DNA of 64,000 bases. Source: Rhodoblastus sp. 17X3. GTDB lineage: Bacteria; Pseudomonadota; Alphaproteobacteria; Rhizobiales; Beijerinckiaceae. A model generated the notes under the pieces. It saw nothing but the letters and a program-made list of their open reading frames with translations, was not told the origin of the DNA and did no database searches. The stretch is from the NCBI RefSeq assembly GCF_030056575.1, contig NZ_JASHHX010000012.1, positions 62,001 through 126,000 of the forward strand, read 5' to 3'. The position numbers and the translations under genes were made by a program. Each line of letters begins with the position of its first letter. The first letter of the stretch is position 1. Shown piece by piece: positions 19,231 to 27,866 of this stretch.

Positions 19231-20625
19231 TCAATCCACCGGCTTCACTGGAGGCGGCGCCCAAGCGCCGTTTGTCGCCTCGGCCTTGGGCCAGTAAAGG
19301 CGCAGATTCATTGTGAAGGAGCCGCTCTTCGGGGCGGGCAGCCAATTGGCTTCCTTGTCCTTGCCGGGGGATTCTTGCTGTATGTAAAGGTCGAGCGAAC
19401 CATCGGCGTTGAAGGCCAGCTTGTCGCGGTCGCCGATCGCATAACGGTCGATAGGATTGGCGGTGAACAGCTGGCGGTCGTCATACATGGTCAATGACCA
19501 GAAACCGCGCACTGGGGGAATCTGGTCCTTGGAGAAATGCAAGACATAGCGCCTCTCACTGTTGAAGGGCTGACCATCGGCGTCGGCGAACGCAGTTGGA
19601 TACAGCGCATCCTCTATAACGTTAGCGCCATATCCTCCGTAGGCGACTCCGGCCCTGTGAAGATAGTCGGTTCCGTAAGTGCCGATGGCCGTCACATTGG
19701 TTCGCCATCCATTCACGAGTACGCCGGATTTGCTCCAGGCCTCTTTGATCTGCTTGAGCGCAATGGCCGGCGCCCCGTTCAGCGCGTCCTGGACCTCCTT
19801 CGGTGCGGACGCGAGATCGAAGCTCTTGCCGGGCTCGATGCCGATACGTTTCATCCGGCCGATGATCGGATAATCATTGGCGTGCGGCGGGTTCGCCTTC
19901 ATCAGTTCGGCGAACATCGCGAAGAACGTGGCCGCGTCCATTTTGTCGATCTGGTCGGGCGGCGCGCTTCTGTCCTGTTTCGGATCAACCGCGCCTTTCG
20001 GCGGTGTGTAGGGCTTGCCGTAGGCGCTCAACGGGACGGCTTTCATTCCGTCCTGAAACCTGCGCACTGCCTCGTAGTCCACCTTGCCATTGGTCTGGGT
20101 TCGACCGATCAACAGGCCCGACCCGGTCGGGCTCCGGTATTCCGTGACGCCCGCCGGAAGTTGACCCTGCCAGTTTGGACCGACGATCGCAAAGGTTTGC
20201 GCGTCATTTCCTGTGGTGCGCGTCCCCGGAACCGTGAAGACATCGCTCCAGAAGTCGAGGAACGGCAGCAGGTAATAACGACCGCCCGACTCCGGAACGC
20301 TGATGATCAGCGGCTCCTTCGAAACGTCGTATCCGAGAGAGGAATAAAGTGTGTCCGCGTTCGGCCGAACCACGATGGTGAAGGACGGGTCCGGAAACTC
20401 CCGCATATGACCGAACTGATTGATCGGCGCGCTGGTCCCGGTCGGAACCTCGACATTCTTGCCCACACGGAATGTCACTTCCGAAAGGATGAGCGGATAG
20501 GCGTAGATATAGGTTTCCCGTGCGATCTCGCGTGCTTCGTCCGTTGACGCCGCCTGCTGCGCGGCGGCGGCCGACGCTCCGAACACCATCAGCGAGCATG
20601 CCACAAGGAAATGAATTTTCCTCAT
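19231..20625 (-). CDS. DUF1254/DUF1214 exported protein, copy 1
   Basis: A 464-residue protein with a clear signal peptide (cut near ASAAAA) followed by a DUF1254 domain (about 45-190) and a C-terminal DUF1214 domain (about 340-450, with FWSLTMYDD and ANWLPAPKSGSF). The ATG at 20625 has AGGAGGG five bases upstream. It follows a close paralogue by 72 bp on the same strand. The biochemical role of the family is not established. A 285-bp gap (18946-19230) downstream shows no gene. Confidence 0.85.
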   Translation of the reverse strand: MRKIHFLVACSLMVFGASAAAAQQAASTDEAREIARETYIYAYPLILSEVTFRVGKNVEVPTGTSAPINQFGHMREFPDPSFTIVVRPNADTLYSSLGYDVSKEPLIISVPESGGRYYLLPFLDFWSDVFTVPGTRTTGNDAQTFAIVGPNWQGQLPAGVTEYRSPTGSGLLIGRTQTNGKVDYEAVRRFQDGMKAVPLSAYGKPYTPPKGAVDPKQDRSAPPDQIDKMDAATFFAMFAELMKANPPHANDYPIIGRMKRIGIEPGKSFDLASAPKEVQDALNGAPAIALKQIKEAWSKSGVLVNGWRTNVTAIGTYGTDYLHRAGVAYGGYGANVIEDALYPTAFADADGQPFNSERRYVLHFSKDQIPPVRGFWSLTMYDDRQLFTANPIDRYAIGDRDKLAFNADGSLDLYIQQESPGKDKEANWLPAPKSGSFTMNLRLYWPKAEATNGAWAPPPVKPVD

Positions 20626-20697
20626 TTGTCCCTCCTTTGAGCAAAGTCGATTTGCAGCGGCGGGAGCGAAACGAACTCCTCGCCGGAAGATCGCGCC

Positions 20698-22131
20698 TCA
20701 GTTCACCCGCTTGAAGGGCGGCGGACTCCAGGTTCCGTCGAGGACCTGGGGCTGTGGGGAATAAATGCGCAATGTCGGTTGGAATTCGTCCTTCGGCGCG
20801 GGCAGCCAGTTCGCTTCCTTGTCCGCTCCAGGCGAGTCTGCTTGGACGTAGATGTCGAGCGAGCCGTCGGCGTTGAAATTCAGTTTATCGCGATCCCCGA
20901 TGGCGAACCGGTTGATCGGGTTTGGCACCTGAAAGCCTTCCTTGTCGTACATCGTGACGGACCAGAAGGCGTTGGCTGGCGGCGTCAGGCCCTTGTCGAA
21001 ATGCAGCAGGTATTTGTTAGCGCCACTGAACGGCTTGCCTTCGCCATCGATGAACGCCGTGGGATAGACTGCGTCCTCAGGAAGGTTGGCGCCGAGACCC
21101 CCCAACGCGATGAGCGCGCGCCATCGATAGGCGGTTCCGTAGGTCCCCATATGCTCTCTGCCGAAATTCCAGCCGTTCTCTGGCGCCACCATGGCTTTCA
21201 TCCACACTGGCATCGCGGCAAGTGTCTCCTTTGCCGCTTTGTTGATGATATCTTTAGTCCGAGGATCGAGTCTGGCGGCGTCGAAGGGCTTGCCCGGCTC
21301 GAGCCCGAGTTGGCGGAGGCGGAACAGGATCGGATAATCGTTCGGATGCGGCGGATATTTCGCCATCAGGTCCGCGAGCCGCGTCAGCATTGCAACGCCG
21401 TCGAGATTGTTCGCCTGGATCAACGGCGGCGTGGTGTTGTCGATGGACGCATCGACAGCCATGTTCTTGGGCGGCGTGTAGCCTTTGCCCCATTGCGAGA
21501 GCGGCGTCAGTTGGTAGCCGTCCTGCACTTTGTGGACGGCCTCGTAGTCTGCCGGGCCGTTGGTCTGGGTGCGACCGAGTATCCAGATCGCCGAAGTCGG
21601 CGCCACGATTTTTACGACGCCGTCTGGCAGTGTTCCCGTCCAGCCCGGAGCGACAATGGCGTAGGCGCCGGCCTTGTTGCCGGTCGTGCGCGTGCCGACG
21701 ACGGAAAAGACGTCGGTCCACATATCAAGCATTGGAAGAAGGTAGTAGCGACCCTCCGCATCCGGCACAGAAAGGATGATAGGCTCGCGTGTAAGGTCGA
21801 GCCATGCGAACGAATAGAGCGTATCGAAATTGAACCGGACGACATCCTTTTCATCGGCTTTCGGATAGGTCCGCGCGTGGGCGAACTGGTTGACGGGCGC
21901 CTTCATATTGACCGTGGCGCCATCGGGCACATTGGTCGCCTGACGCATGGTTAGGTCCATGCTTACGATTGGATAGCCATAGAGATAAGCTTCACGCGCG
22001 AGAGCGTAGGTCTGTTCGGCCGTTAGCGAGGAGGATTGCGCACTTTGAGCCTGGGCGACGTCTGAAGGACCGGCGGAGAGCCCGAATACGATCAGCATCT
22101 GTCGGCAAACTGTTTTTATGGCGGAACGCAT
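20698..22131 (-). CDS. DUF1254/DUF1214 exported protein, copy 2
   Basis: Paralogue of the next gene downstream: 477 residues with the same layout (signal peptide, DUF1254, DUF1214 with FWSVTMYDK and ANWLPAPKDEF). Shared blocks such as GRTQTNG, NDYPI and PTAF show a tandem duplication. Of two adjacent ATGs (22137 and 22131), the second sits eight bases after GGAGGG and is preferred; a longer reading from 22254 is unlikely. It is divergent from the Crp-type gene, with an inverted repeat between them. Confidence 0.85.
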   Translation of the reverse strand: MRSAIKTVCRQMLIVFGLSAGPSDVAQAQSAQSSSLTAEQTYALAREAYLYGYPIVSMDLTMRQATNVPDGATVNMKAPVNQFAHARTYPKADEKDVVRFNFDTLYSFAWLDLTREPIILSVPDAEGRYYLLPMLDMWTDVFSVVGTRTTGNKAGAYAIVAPGWTGTLPDGVVKIVAPTSAIWILGRTQTNGPADYEAVHKVQDGYQLTPLSQWGKGYTPPKNMAVDASIDNTTPPLIQANNLDGVAMLTRLADLMAKYPPHPNDYPILFRLRQLGLEPGKPFDAARLDPRTKDIINKAAKETLAAMPVWMKAMVAPENGWNFGREHMGTYGTAYRWRALIALGGLGANLPEDAVYPTAFIDGEGKPFSGANKYLLHFDKGLTPPANAFWSVTMYDKEGFQVPNPINRFAIGDRDKLNFNADGSLDIYVQADSPGADKEANWLPAPKDEFQPTLRIYSPQPQVLDGTWSPPPFKRVN

Positions 22132-22287
22132 CGTCATTGCCCTCCCATAGCCGCGGACTGCTTCTCTGCGCTTGGACGCCATTTTGTCGCGGCCCAGTTG
22201 TCGAACGCCGTTCGCCTCACGCGAGGCCACGAACAAATAAAAAAGACAGCGCAATAGGCGCTAGCTTAGTCATCGCAAAAAAACGTA

Positions 22288-22307
22288 TTTGTCCGAAATG
22301 GGACAAA
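22288..22307. promoter_or_regulatory. Inverted repeat between DUF1254 and Crp-type genes
   Basis: TTTGTCC (22288-22294) and GGACAAA (22301-22307) are perfect 7-bp arms with a 6-bp centre, 17 bp before the Crp-type start. The TTGTC/GACAA arms resemble Crp/Fnr half sites, though the spacing is wider than the usual 4-bp core. It could be the autoregulatory site of the original, intact regulator. Confidence 0.45.
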
Positions 22308-22323
22308 GCCGGGGCTTTTTTTC

Positions 22324-22875
22324 ATGGGACGGATCAGTCGGGCTGAAGCCGAGAGGATCATGAGCGAGCACGGCTGGCTGCCGCTCTTGCCCGAGGCGTT
22401 CCGGACTGAAGTACTGCGGCGCTCGGCTTTGATGCGCTTCGCTCCAGGCGACACGGTGTTTCGCCTCGGCGATCCGGCGGGCGGGGTTTATGGGCTTGTG
22501 ACCGGCGCGTTAGCCGTAAGCCTCGCCCCTGCCGGCGCCATGCCTCGCCTGACCCTTTTGGGCGTTCCGGGCCCTTGGACCGGCGAAGGTTGTTTTCTCA
22601 CACGAAAGCCGCGGAGGTGCGAACTCCAAGCCATCGTCAAAACGACGATGTTCCATCTTCCTCTCGATGCTATGGACCAGATGGCTGCTCTGAATCCGGA
22701 GGTGGCGCGGTACGTGGCTCTCATGTTGATGATGAATGTGGAATACCTGTTTCGAGTGATCCATGACCTGCAGAAGCCAGAGGCGGACCGGCGGATCGCT
22801 TCTGTGCTTCAACGCACGACTTGGATGAAGGGCTCTCAGGCTGAAAAGGAGGCTCGGGCCGCGCTCACGGACTGA
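22324..22875 (+). pseudogene. Crp/Fnr-type regulator lacking its DNA-binding domain
   Basis: A 183-residue ORF that begins as a Crp/Fnr-family regulator: cyclic-nucleotide-type sensor barrel (about 25-130, FAPGDTVFRLGDPAGGVYGLV) and dimer helix (to about 160, EADRRIASVLQR). The helix-turn-helix is missing. From about residue 167 the frame runs into repeat DNA and ends with SQAEKEARAALTD, the same tail as the small gene at 38609-38881. It is therefore a fusion made when the direct repeat arrived, and probably cannot bind DNA. No ribosome site is obvious. Confidence 0.8.
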
Positions 22876-23140
22876 TTCGATCGGAAATCGTCGCAAGGGT
22901 AGGGGCGACCTCGCCCTTTGTGGTGGTCAAAGTTCCCTACGTTGATGATTTTGACCACTACCACTCCAGCCGCAAACCCTTTCAGCCTGTTTCATTCAAG
23001 CGCGCGGCTTTTGTAACCCCGGTGAAACCCAAGGCAAAACGCGAGTCTTAGTGCGCTCAAGGCGAGGTCGTAAGTTGCTGATTTTATGTGATAAATGGTG
23101 CCAAGGGGCGGAATCGAACCACCGACACTGCGATTTTCAG
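22821..23140. repeat. Left copy of long island-flanking direct repeat
   Basis: About 320 bp nearly identical to 38827-39163, in the same orientation. It carries the last codons of a small gene, a TTCGATCGGAAATCGTCGCA stretch, the ACCCCGGTGAAACCCAAGGC region and the 3' end of tRNA-Phe. The right copy differs by scattered substitutions and a small extra duplication near 38937-38966. The remainder to 23509 shows no gene. Confidence 0.88.
23096..23140 (-). pseudogene. Partial tRNA-Phe (3' part), island boundary
   Basis: Forty-five bases match the 3' portion of the intact tRNA-Phe at 39119-39194 (CCA end, acceptor 3' strand, T arm, variable loop, part of the anticodon stem) with one substitution at 23103. 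Similarity stops at 23140 inside the anticodon region. This is the kind of att remnant left by a tRNA-targeting integrase. The 23141-23509 stretch after it has no supported gene. Confidence 0.85.
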
Positions 23141-23509
23141 CGTGGCCACGGTGTCCTGGATTCCAGAACATGTAGCAGCATGTTCAAGTGCCGAGATTAC
23201 TGATTTCGCATCATTATCGATCAAGAGCACTACATCCGGCAACAGGCTCGAACTTCCCAAAAAATCGCCTCTTGTGACCCCATTGGTACCCCCAGAGAAA
23301 TTTCGGTGGTATCTCAGATAGATTTTCCGGATCGGGAAAGCGGTAAGTGGCTTAACGTAATAAGCTATCGGCTCATTCCGGACCTATATGATCAGGCCGG
23401 CGACAGTCTCATGTCGACCCTTTGCCGTCGATCAGCATCGTTGCGTGGGCGGCCGCAATCTTGCACAGACCTGCCGTTCCGCCGACTCGTAACCCTGATC
23501 TATGACCGC

Positions 23510-24367
23510 TTAGCCTTTCACCGCGCTCCTGAAGGCAGCCGAAAGCGCAGCAAGAGCATCGCGCGGGCGGCCATCCTTAACTCTCGTGTGAAGCAGAACT
23601 GGCAAGCGCGGCAAATCGGGAAGCCCGAGCTTGGAGCCCACGTCAACGGCGCCGAAAGGCAGCATGCGCGGAGCCAGCGCAGCTACGCCGAGCCCAGCCA
23701 TGACGGCCGCGGCGACGGCCCTGACGCCGCCGCCGATGAAAACTTCCGTCCAGGGGACACCTGCCGCATCAAGAAGCTGGCCGGCCATGGCGCGCACGCC
23801 GCAGGGCTCGGCCATAGTGGCGACCGGCAGGGGTTCGTGCGCGAAATGCCGCCAGCTTGGCGCTGCGAACCAGCCGAATTTTTCTTCGGTCAGAACTTCC
23901 CCGTCGCCTCGCCCGGCATGCTGGCGGACGATCACCGTGTCGAGCTCCCGCCGATCGAAGCTTTGCAGCAAATCGCCCGACGATCCAATCCGGATTTCGA
24001 TCGACAGCTGTGGGTCTTGCGCGTTCATGCGCGCGATGAGCGCGGGGAGCTCCGGTCCCGCAACATGATCGCTGATGCCTATGGCGAGCCTCTGCCGGGC
24101 TCCGGCAAATAGGGCAAGCGCGCGATCGTGCGCGTCCAGAAGTTCGCGGGCGCGCTGGAGGAATGCCGAACCCCGCGCCGAAAGCTGCACGTATCGGGGC
24201 GTCCGCTCGAGGAGCCGGCAGCCGAGCCTCTCTTCGAGCCGCTTGAGCTTCAAACTGACCGCCGCTTGCGTTGTCCCCATGGCCTCGGCGGCGCGCGTAA
24301 AACTGCCAAGCTCGGCGATGAGGAGGAAAGCCCGGGCGGCATCCAGATCGAGAGGGCGTTCAATCAT
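23510..24367 (-). CDS. LysR-type transcriptional regulator
   Basis: A 285-residue LysR-family regulator. The N-terminal winged helix (residues about 5-62, DLDAARAFLLIAELGSFTRA then AVSLKLKRLEERLG) is followed by a two-lobed effector domain. It is divergent from the tautomerase gene across 95 bp holding a GATATTAATATC palindrome, so it likely regulates that gene and itself. The effector is unknown. Confidence 0.9.
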   Translation of the reverse strand: MIERPLDLDAARAFLLIAELGSFTRAAEAMGTTQAAVSLKLKRLEERLGCRLLERTPRYVQLSARGSAFLQRARELLDAHDRALALFAGARQRLAIGISDHVAGPELPALIARMNAQDPQLSIEIRIGSSGDLLQSFDRRELDTVIVRQHAGRGDGEVLTEEKFGWFAAPSWRHFAHEPLPVATMAEPCGVRAMAGQLLDAAGVPWTEVFIGGGVRAVAAAVMAGLGVAALAPRMLPFGAVDVGSKLGLPDLPRLPVLLHTRVKDGRPRDALAALSAAFRSAVKG

Positions 24368-24384
24368 TTAAAATTGTTATCTCT

Positions 24385-24396
24385 GATATTAATATC
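24385..24396. promoter_or_regulatory. Palindrome in LysR/tautomerase intergenic region
   Basis: GATATTAATATC is a perfect 12-bp palindrome 18 bp upstream of the LysR start and about 66 bp upstream of the tautomerase start. It lies in the place expected for a LysR recognition site. The binding is inferred from position only. Confidence 0.4.
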
Positions 24397-24462
24397 GATA
24401 GCATACCAAAATGAAAACGCGGCGTCTAATGTCAGTCCCAGAGAATTTGGAAAGGACCCGCG

Positions 24463-24843
24463 ATGCCGCTCGTTCACATATCGCTGCGCGCCGGAAAGCC
24501 GGAAGCCTACCGGCAGGCGATTTTCGACGGCCTCTACCGCGCGATGCGCGAAACGTTCAGTGTGCCTGAAGACGATCGGTTCATGACGATAACGGAGCAT
24601 GACGCCGCAAACTTTCGCTACAGCGCGTCTTACCTCGGCATCGCCCGAAGCGACGATCTCGTGCTGATCCAGATCACCGCGAACAACACCCGGACCACGG
24701 AACAGAAGAAGACCCTGTTTCGTCGGATTGCTGAGCTGCTCGGCGAAAGCCCCGGCATCCGTCCAGAGGACGTGTTCGTGAGCCTTGTCGAGGTCGCCAA
24801 AGAGAACTGGTCCCTCGGCCACGGTCTGGCGCAATACGCCTGA
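24463..24843 (+). CDS. Tautomerase-superfamily protein
   Basis: A 126-residue tautomerase-superfamily protein that starts Met-Pro, leaving the N-terminal proline that acts as the catalytic base after Met removal. The double-length beta-alpha-beta layout (MPLVHISLRAGKPEAYRQAI, then VLIQITANNTRTTEQKKTLF) resembles the longer family members rather than the 62-residue 4-oxalocrotonate tautomerase of meta pathways. GAAAGGA precedes the ATG. It is paired with the divergent LysR gene. The substrate is unknown; it is a weak candidate for the missing tautomerase of the ben/xyl pathway. Confidence 0.82.
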   Translation: MPLVHISLRAGKPEAYRQAIFDGLYRAMRETFSVPEDDRFMTITEHDAANFRYSASYLGIARSDDLVLIQITANNTRTTEQKKTLFRRIAELLGESPGIRPEDVFVSLVEVAKENWSLGHGLAQYA

Positions 24844-25210
24844 GGCGGCCTGATCAAGCGTCATGGCCGCCCCCTCGCAAAGGCTCGCATGCCCGCATTG
24901 GAGGCGTCAGAAATGCTTATTCACATGCGCAATCAGATAGGGATGCTCGCTGGCCGGCTGACCGGAGCCATCGTGCGCTTGCGCCATGTCAAAGCTGCAA
25001 AGATAACCAACGAGTTCCCGGGCTCTCGTTGGTGCGATCATATCGAGCGCGAGATCAACAACCAGATCATCGACGGCCACCCGTGGGGCGGAAGCCTCTG
25101 GCGGTGACCTCGATCGGCGCGATCCGGTCGCACGAAGGGCCGCTTGACCCGACGCTGACGATCGCGGCCGAAATGAACGTCGGCGCTGGGTGAGGATCCG
25201 CCGCCCCTCA
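24844..25210. other. Gap with possible gene scraps
   Basis: No complete gene is supported. A plus-strand frame near 25085-25192 reads LAVTSIGAIRSHEGPLDPTL and looks protein-like, but it has no start and is not recognised. It may be the tail of a deleted gene. Confidence 0.3.
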
Positions 25211-26200
25211 TCAGGCAAGCAGCAACAACTTGCCCATGGTCGTACGATTCTCCAGCGCCCGGTGCGCCTCCGCCGCCCGCTCCAGAGGAAATGCGCCGCC
25301 GATGTTCACGTCCAAGCCGCCGGCGGCGATCAGATCGAACAAATGGCGCAGATCACGCCCAAGCGCTTGCGGCGTGAGCAGAGGCGCGAAGGCGAAGCCG
25401 GTCATCGACTGATTCTTGAAGATCATCCCGAGCAGCTCCGGCGCGCCAAGGGCGAAGCTGTGAATGTTGAGCGCGCCGTAAATGACGATGCGGCCAAGCG
25501 GCGCGAGCGCGGCGAGACTATCGGCCAGCACTTTGCCGCCGACGGATTCGTAAATCACATCCGGGCCTGCGCTCCCGGTGGCGCGGCGTAATTCATCGAG
25601 CCAATCGGCTTTTGTGTAATTCACCCCGGCGTCGGCGCCGCGCTTTTTGGCGAATTCAAGCTTTTCGTGCGAACTCGCCGCCGCGACGATGGTTTTTGCA
25701 CCCGCCTTGCCGGCCATTTGCACGAGCAGCGAACCGACGCCGCCGGCCGCGGCGTTGATCAGGATGTTCTTGCCCTTCGGATCCGCCTGACGGATCAGAT
25801 ACAAGGCGGTCAGGCCCTGAACCTGCACGGCGGCGGCGATTTCGAAAGAAATGTCGTCCGGCAGAGGAACCGCCAGAGCCGCTGGAAGAACCGCATATTC
25901 GGCATAGGCGCCGGTGATCGAGCCGGCGGCGAATAACGGCGCCGCCACGCGCTGGCCGATCGACAGGCCTGAGACGCGGGGGCCCAGCGCAGCGATTTCG
26001 CCGGCGCCTTCCGAGCCGAGCACGGCGGGAAGCTCTGGCGTCACCACATATTTGGCCTGCCGGGCGAGGGTTTCGGCGAAATTCACGCCAATGGCCCGCA
26101 ACCGCACCAGAATTTCGCCTTCGCCCGGCGTCGGCGTCGTCCGTTCGATCGATTCGAGAACGTCGGGACCGCCGAAACTTTTGATCTGGATCGCACGCAT
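25211..26200 (-). CDS. Zinc-independent NADPH:quinone oxidoreductase
   Basis: A 329-residue medium-chain dehydrogenase/reductase of the quinone oxidoreductase group, which reduces quinones or enones with NADPH in the cytoplasm. It has the GroES-like N-terminal domain (VNFAETLARQ, LGSEGAGEI) and a Rossmann motif AAAGGVGSLLVQMA near 150-163. No catalytic zinc cysteines are seen. It is divergent from an HxlR regulator over 99 bp, the usual arrangement for electrophile-induced quinone reductases. Confidence 0.88.
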   Translation of the reverse strand: MRAIQIKSFGGPDVLESIERTTPTPGEGEILVRLRAIGVNFAETLARQAKYVVTPELPAVLGSEGAGEIAALGPRVSGLSIGQRVAAPLFAAGSITGAYAEYAVLPAALAVPLPDDISFEIAAAVQVQGLTALYLIRQADPKGKNILINAAAGGVGSLLVQMAGKAGAKTIVAAASSHEKLEFAKKRGADAGVNYTKADWLDELRRATGSAGPDVIYESVGGKVLADSLAALAPLGRIVIYGALNIHSFALGAPELLGMIFKNQSMTGFAFAPLLTPQALGRDLRHLFDLIAAGGLDVNIGGAFPLERAAEAHRALENRTTMGKLLLLA

Positions 26201-26299
26201 GGAGAACCTCTTCAGTCCGGTTTCATCGCGCGCAATCTAGATTTATGATGTGGCCCGGAACTACGAACTCTTTCGTGCGCTACACACCGGAAGGTGAGC

Positions 26300-26698
26300 A
26301 TGACCGATCCCATCAAGCGCCTGCCGTCCCTACCTGCCGAGCGCGCCCTGAAAGTCATCGCCGGGCGGTGGAAGCCGATCGTTCTCTACCACCTCTATGG
26401 CGGCCCGCTGCGCCTTTCCGAATTGCAGCGCTTGATGCCGGCAGCGAGCCAGAAGGTGCTGATCCAGCAATTGCGCGAAATGGAAGAGCACGGAATCGTT
26501 CGCCGCGAGGTTTTCGCCGACGTTCCGGTCCGCGTCGAATATAGCGCCACGCCGCTCGGCGTCAGTTTTCAGCCGGTATTGCTGGCTTTGTGCGAATGGG
26601 GCCGTCACCACGCGGCTGAGCTTGACGAACTCGACCGGCTGAGCGAATGCGCCATGGGACCGACCTGGGCGAAACCGCACGACGAAGCCGCCGAATAA
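26300..26698 (+). CDS. HxlR-family transcriptional regulator
   Basis: A 132-residue winged-helix regulator of the HxlR family, which often senses quinones or aldehydes through cysteine. The core (VIAGRWKPIVLYHL, GPLRLSELQRLMP, QKVLIQQLREME) is diagnostic. ATG 26300 is preferred to GTG 26294 because GGAAGG is well placed before it. Only two Cys are present, both C-terminal (LCEWG and SECAMG), so the usual N-terminal sensing Cys is absent. It probably controls the divergent oxidoreductase. Confidence 0.9.
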   Translation: MTDPIKRLPSLPAERALKVIAGRWKPIVLYHLYGGPLRLSELQRLMPAASQKVLIQQLREMEEHGIVRREVFADVPVRVEYSATPLGVSFQPVLLALCEWGRHHAAELDELDRLSECAMGPTWAKPHDEAAE

Positions 26699-26749
26699 TC
26701 TGTTTTCGTAAAAGCACGAGACCGCTTGCAGCGGAGGGCGGGTCGGCGC

Positions 26750-26795
26750 TTGTCATTAGTGTACTGCTTGGTACAATACAAACTAGACAGTACAC
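26750..26795 (+). promoter_or_regulatory. Sigma70-type promoter overlapped by an inverted repeat
   Basis: TTGTCA (26750-26755) and TACAAT (26772-26777), 16 bp apart, form a near-consensus promoter just before the DUF1348 gene. Arms GTGTACTG (26759-26766) and CAGTACAC (26788-26795) are a perfect 8-bp inverted repeat bracketing the -10 region. A regulator bound there would block transcription; the TetR protein encoded second in this unit is the obvious candidate. Confidence 0.65.
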
Positions 26796-26806
26796 GAGGA
26801 TGTCCC

Positions 26807-27265
26807 ATGTCGATCAAGCCTCCTTTCACGCGCGAAACCGCGATCCAGAAGATCCGCTTGGCGGAAGATGGCTGGAACAGCCGCGATCCGCAGCGCGTGT
26901 CGCTGGTCTATACGCCTGACAGCATCTGGCGGAACCGCGCGGAATTTCCGCGCGGCCGCGAGCAGATCGTCGAATTTCTGACCCGCAAATGGTCGCGGGA
27001 GCTGGATTATCGCCTGATCAAGGAGCTTTGGGCTTTTGGCGAGGATCGGATCGCGGTGCGTTTCGCCTATGAATGGCATGACGATTCCGGCCAATGGTTT
27101 CGCTCTTACGGCAACGAGAATTGGGAATTCGACGGCGAGGGCCTGATGCAGCGGCGCTTCGCCTCGATCAACGATCTGCCGATCAAGGAAAGCGAGCGCA
27201 AGTTCTTCTGGCCGCTGGGCCGCCGACCGGATGACCATCTGGGACTTACCGACCTCGGGCTTTAA
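26807..27265 (+). CDS. DUF1348 (NTF2-like fold) protein
   Basis: A 152-residue cytoplasmic protein of the DUF1348 family, rich in Trp and Tyr ([46 protein letters not shown]). The fold is NTF2/SnoaL-like; no reaction is established. ATG 26807 has GAGGA upstream and follows the promoter with its inverted repeat. The TetR gene overlaps its 3' end, a common pairing for this family. Confidence 0.85.
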   Translation: MSIKPPFTRETAIQKIRLAEDGWNSRDPQRVSLVYTPDSIWRNRAEFPRGREQIVEFLTRKWSRELDYRLIKELWAFGEDRIAVRFAYEWHDDSGQWFRSYGNENWEFDGEGLMQRRFASINDLPIKESERKFFWPLGRRPDDHLGLTDLGL

Positions 27266-27860
27266 GGCGTTTTGTCACGTGGCGCGATTGGTCCACGAAA
27301 AATCCGACGTGGTGCCGATGATCGCGGAAGTGTTTCGCGAATTTGGCTATGAGGGCGCCTCGCTCGGCCGGATCACCGAGCGCACGGGGCTGGGCAAGGG
27401 CAGCCTCTATCACTTCTTCCCCGGCGGCAAGGTGGAGATGGCGCGCGAGATTCTTGCCCATGTCGATCATTGGTTCGTCGAAAATGTCTTCCGGCCGCTG
27501 GAGCGCGACGCCCCGCGCGAAGCGATCGAGGGCATGTGGGCCGCGACAGCGGATTATTTTCATTCGGGGCGGCGAATCTGTCTTGTCGGCGCTTTTGCCC
27601 TGGATGAAACACGCGAGCCTTTCGCCTCTGAAATCAGGATTTATTTCGCGCGATGGATCAAGGCGTTGCGCGGCGCAATGGCGCGCGGTGGCGTTGATGC
27701 GCGCGAAGCGCGTCTGCTCGCCGAAGCCGCGGTCGGCGGCATTCAGGGCGCGCTGGTGCTCGCGCGCGCCATGAACGATCCGAAACTCTTTACGCGGCGG
27801 CTCGTCCACATGGCGGATGAGATCGACCGCGCCCTGTCCGCAGCCAAGAGCCCGCGCTGA
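27231..27860 (+). CDS. TetR-family transcriptional regulator
   Basis: A TetR-type repressor of up to 209 residues. The N-terminal helix-turn-helix reads [16 protein letters not shown] then [11 protein letters not shown], followed by an all-helical ligand domain. The ATG at 27231 would overlap the DUF1348 gene by 35 bp. A GTG at 27279 or TTG at 27288 would give the family-typical N-terminus (VHEKSDVV), so the start is uncertain. It likely represses the unit from the inverted repeat at 26759-26795. Confidence 0.88.
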   Translation: MTIWDLPTSGFKAFCHVARLVHEKSDVVPMIAEVFREFGYEGASLGRITERTGLGKGSLYHFFPGGKVEMAREILAHVDHWFVENVFRPLERDAPREAIEGMWAATADYFHSGRRICLVGAFALDETREPFASEIRIYFARWIKALRGAMARGGVDAREARLLAEAAVGGIQGALVLARAMNDPKLFTRRLVHMADEIDRALSAAKSPR

Positions 27861-27866
27861 GCGCCC

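Noticed and set aside
24463-24843. Tautomerase as the missing 4-oxalocrotonate tautomerase
   Set aside because: It is twice the length of XylH/DmpI, has its own LysR regulator and lies on the island 12 kb away. The assignment is kept only as a weak possibility.
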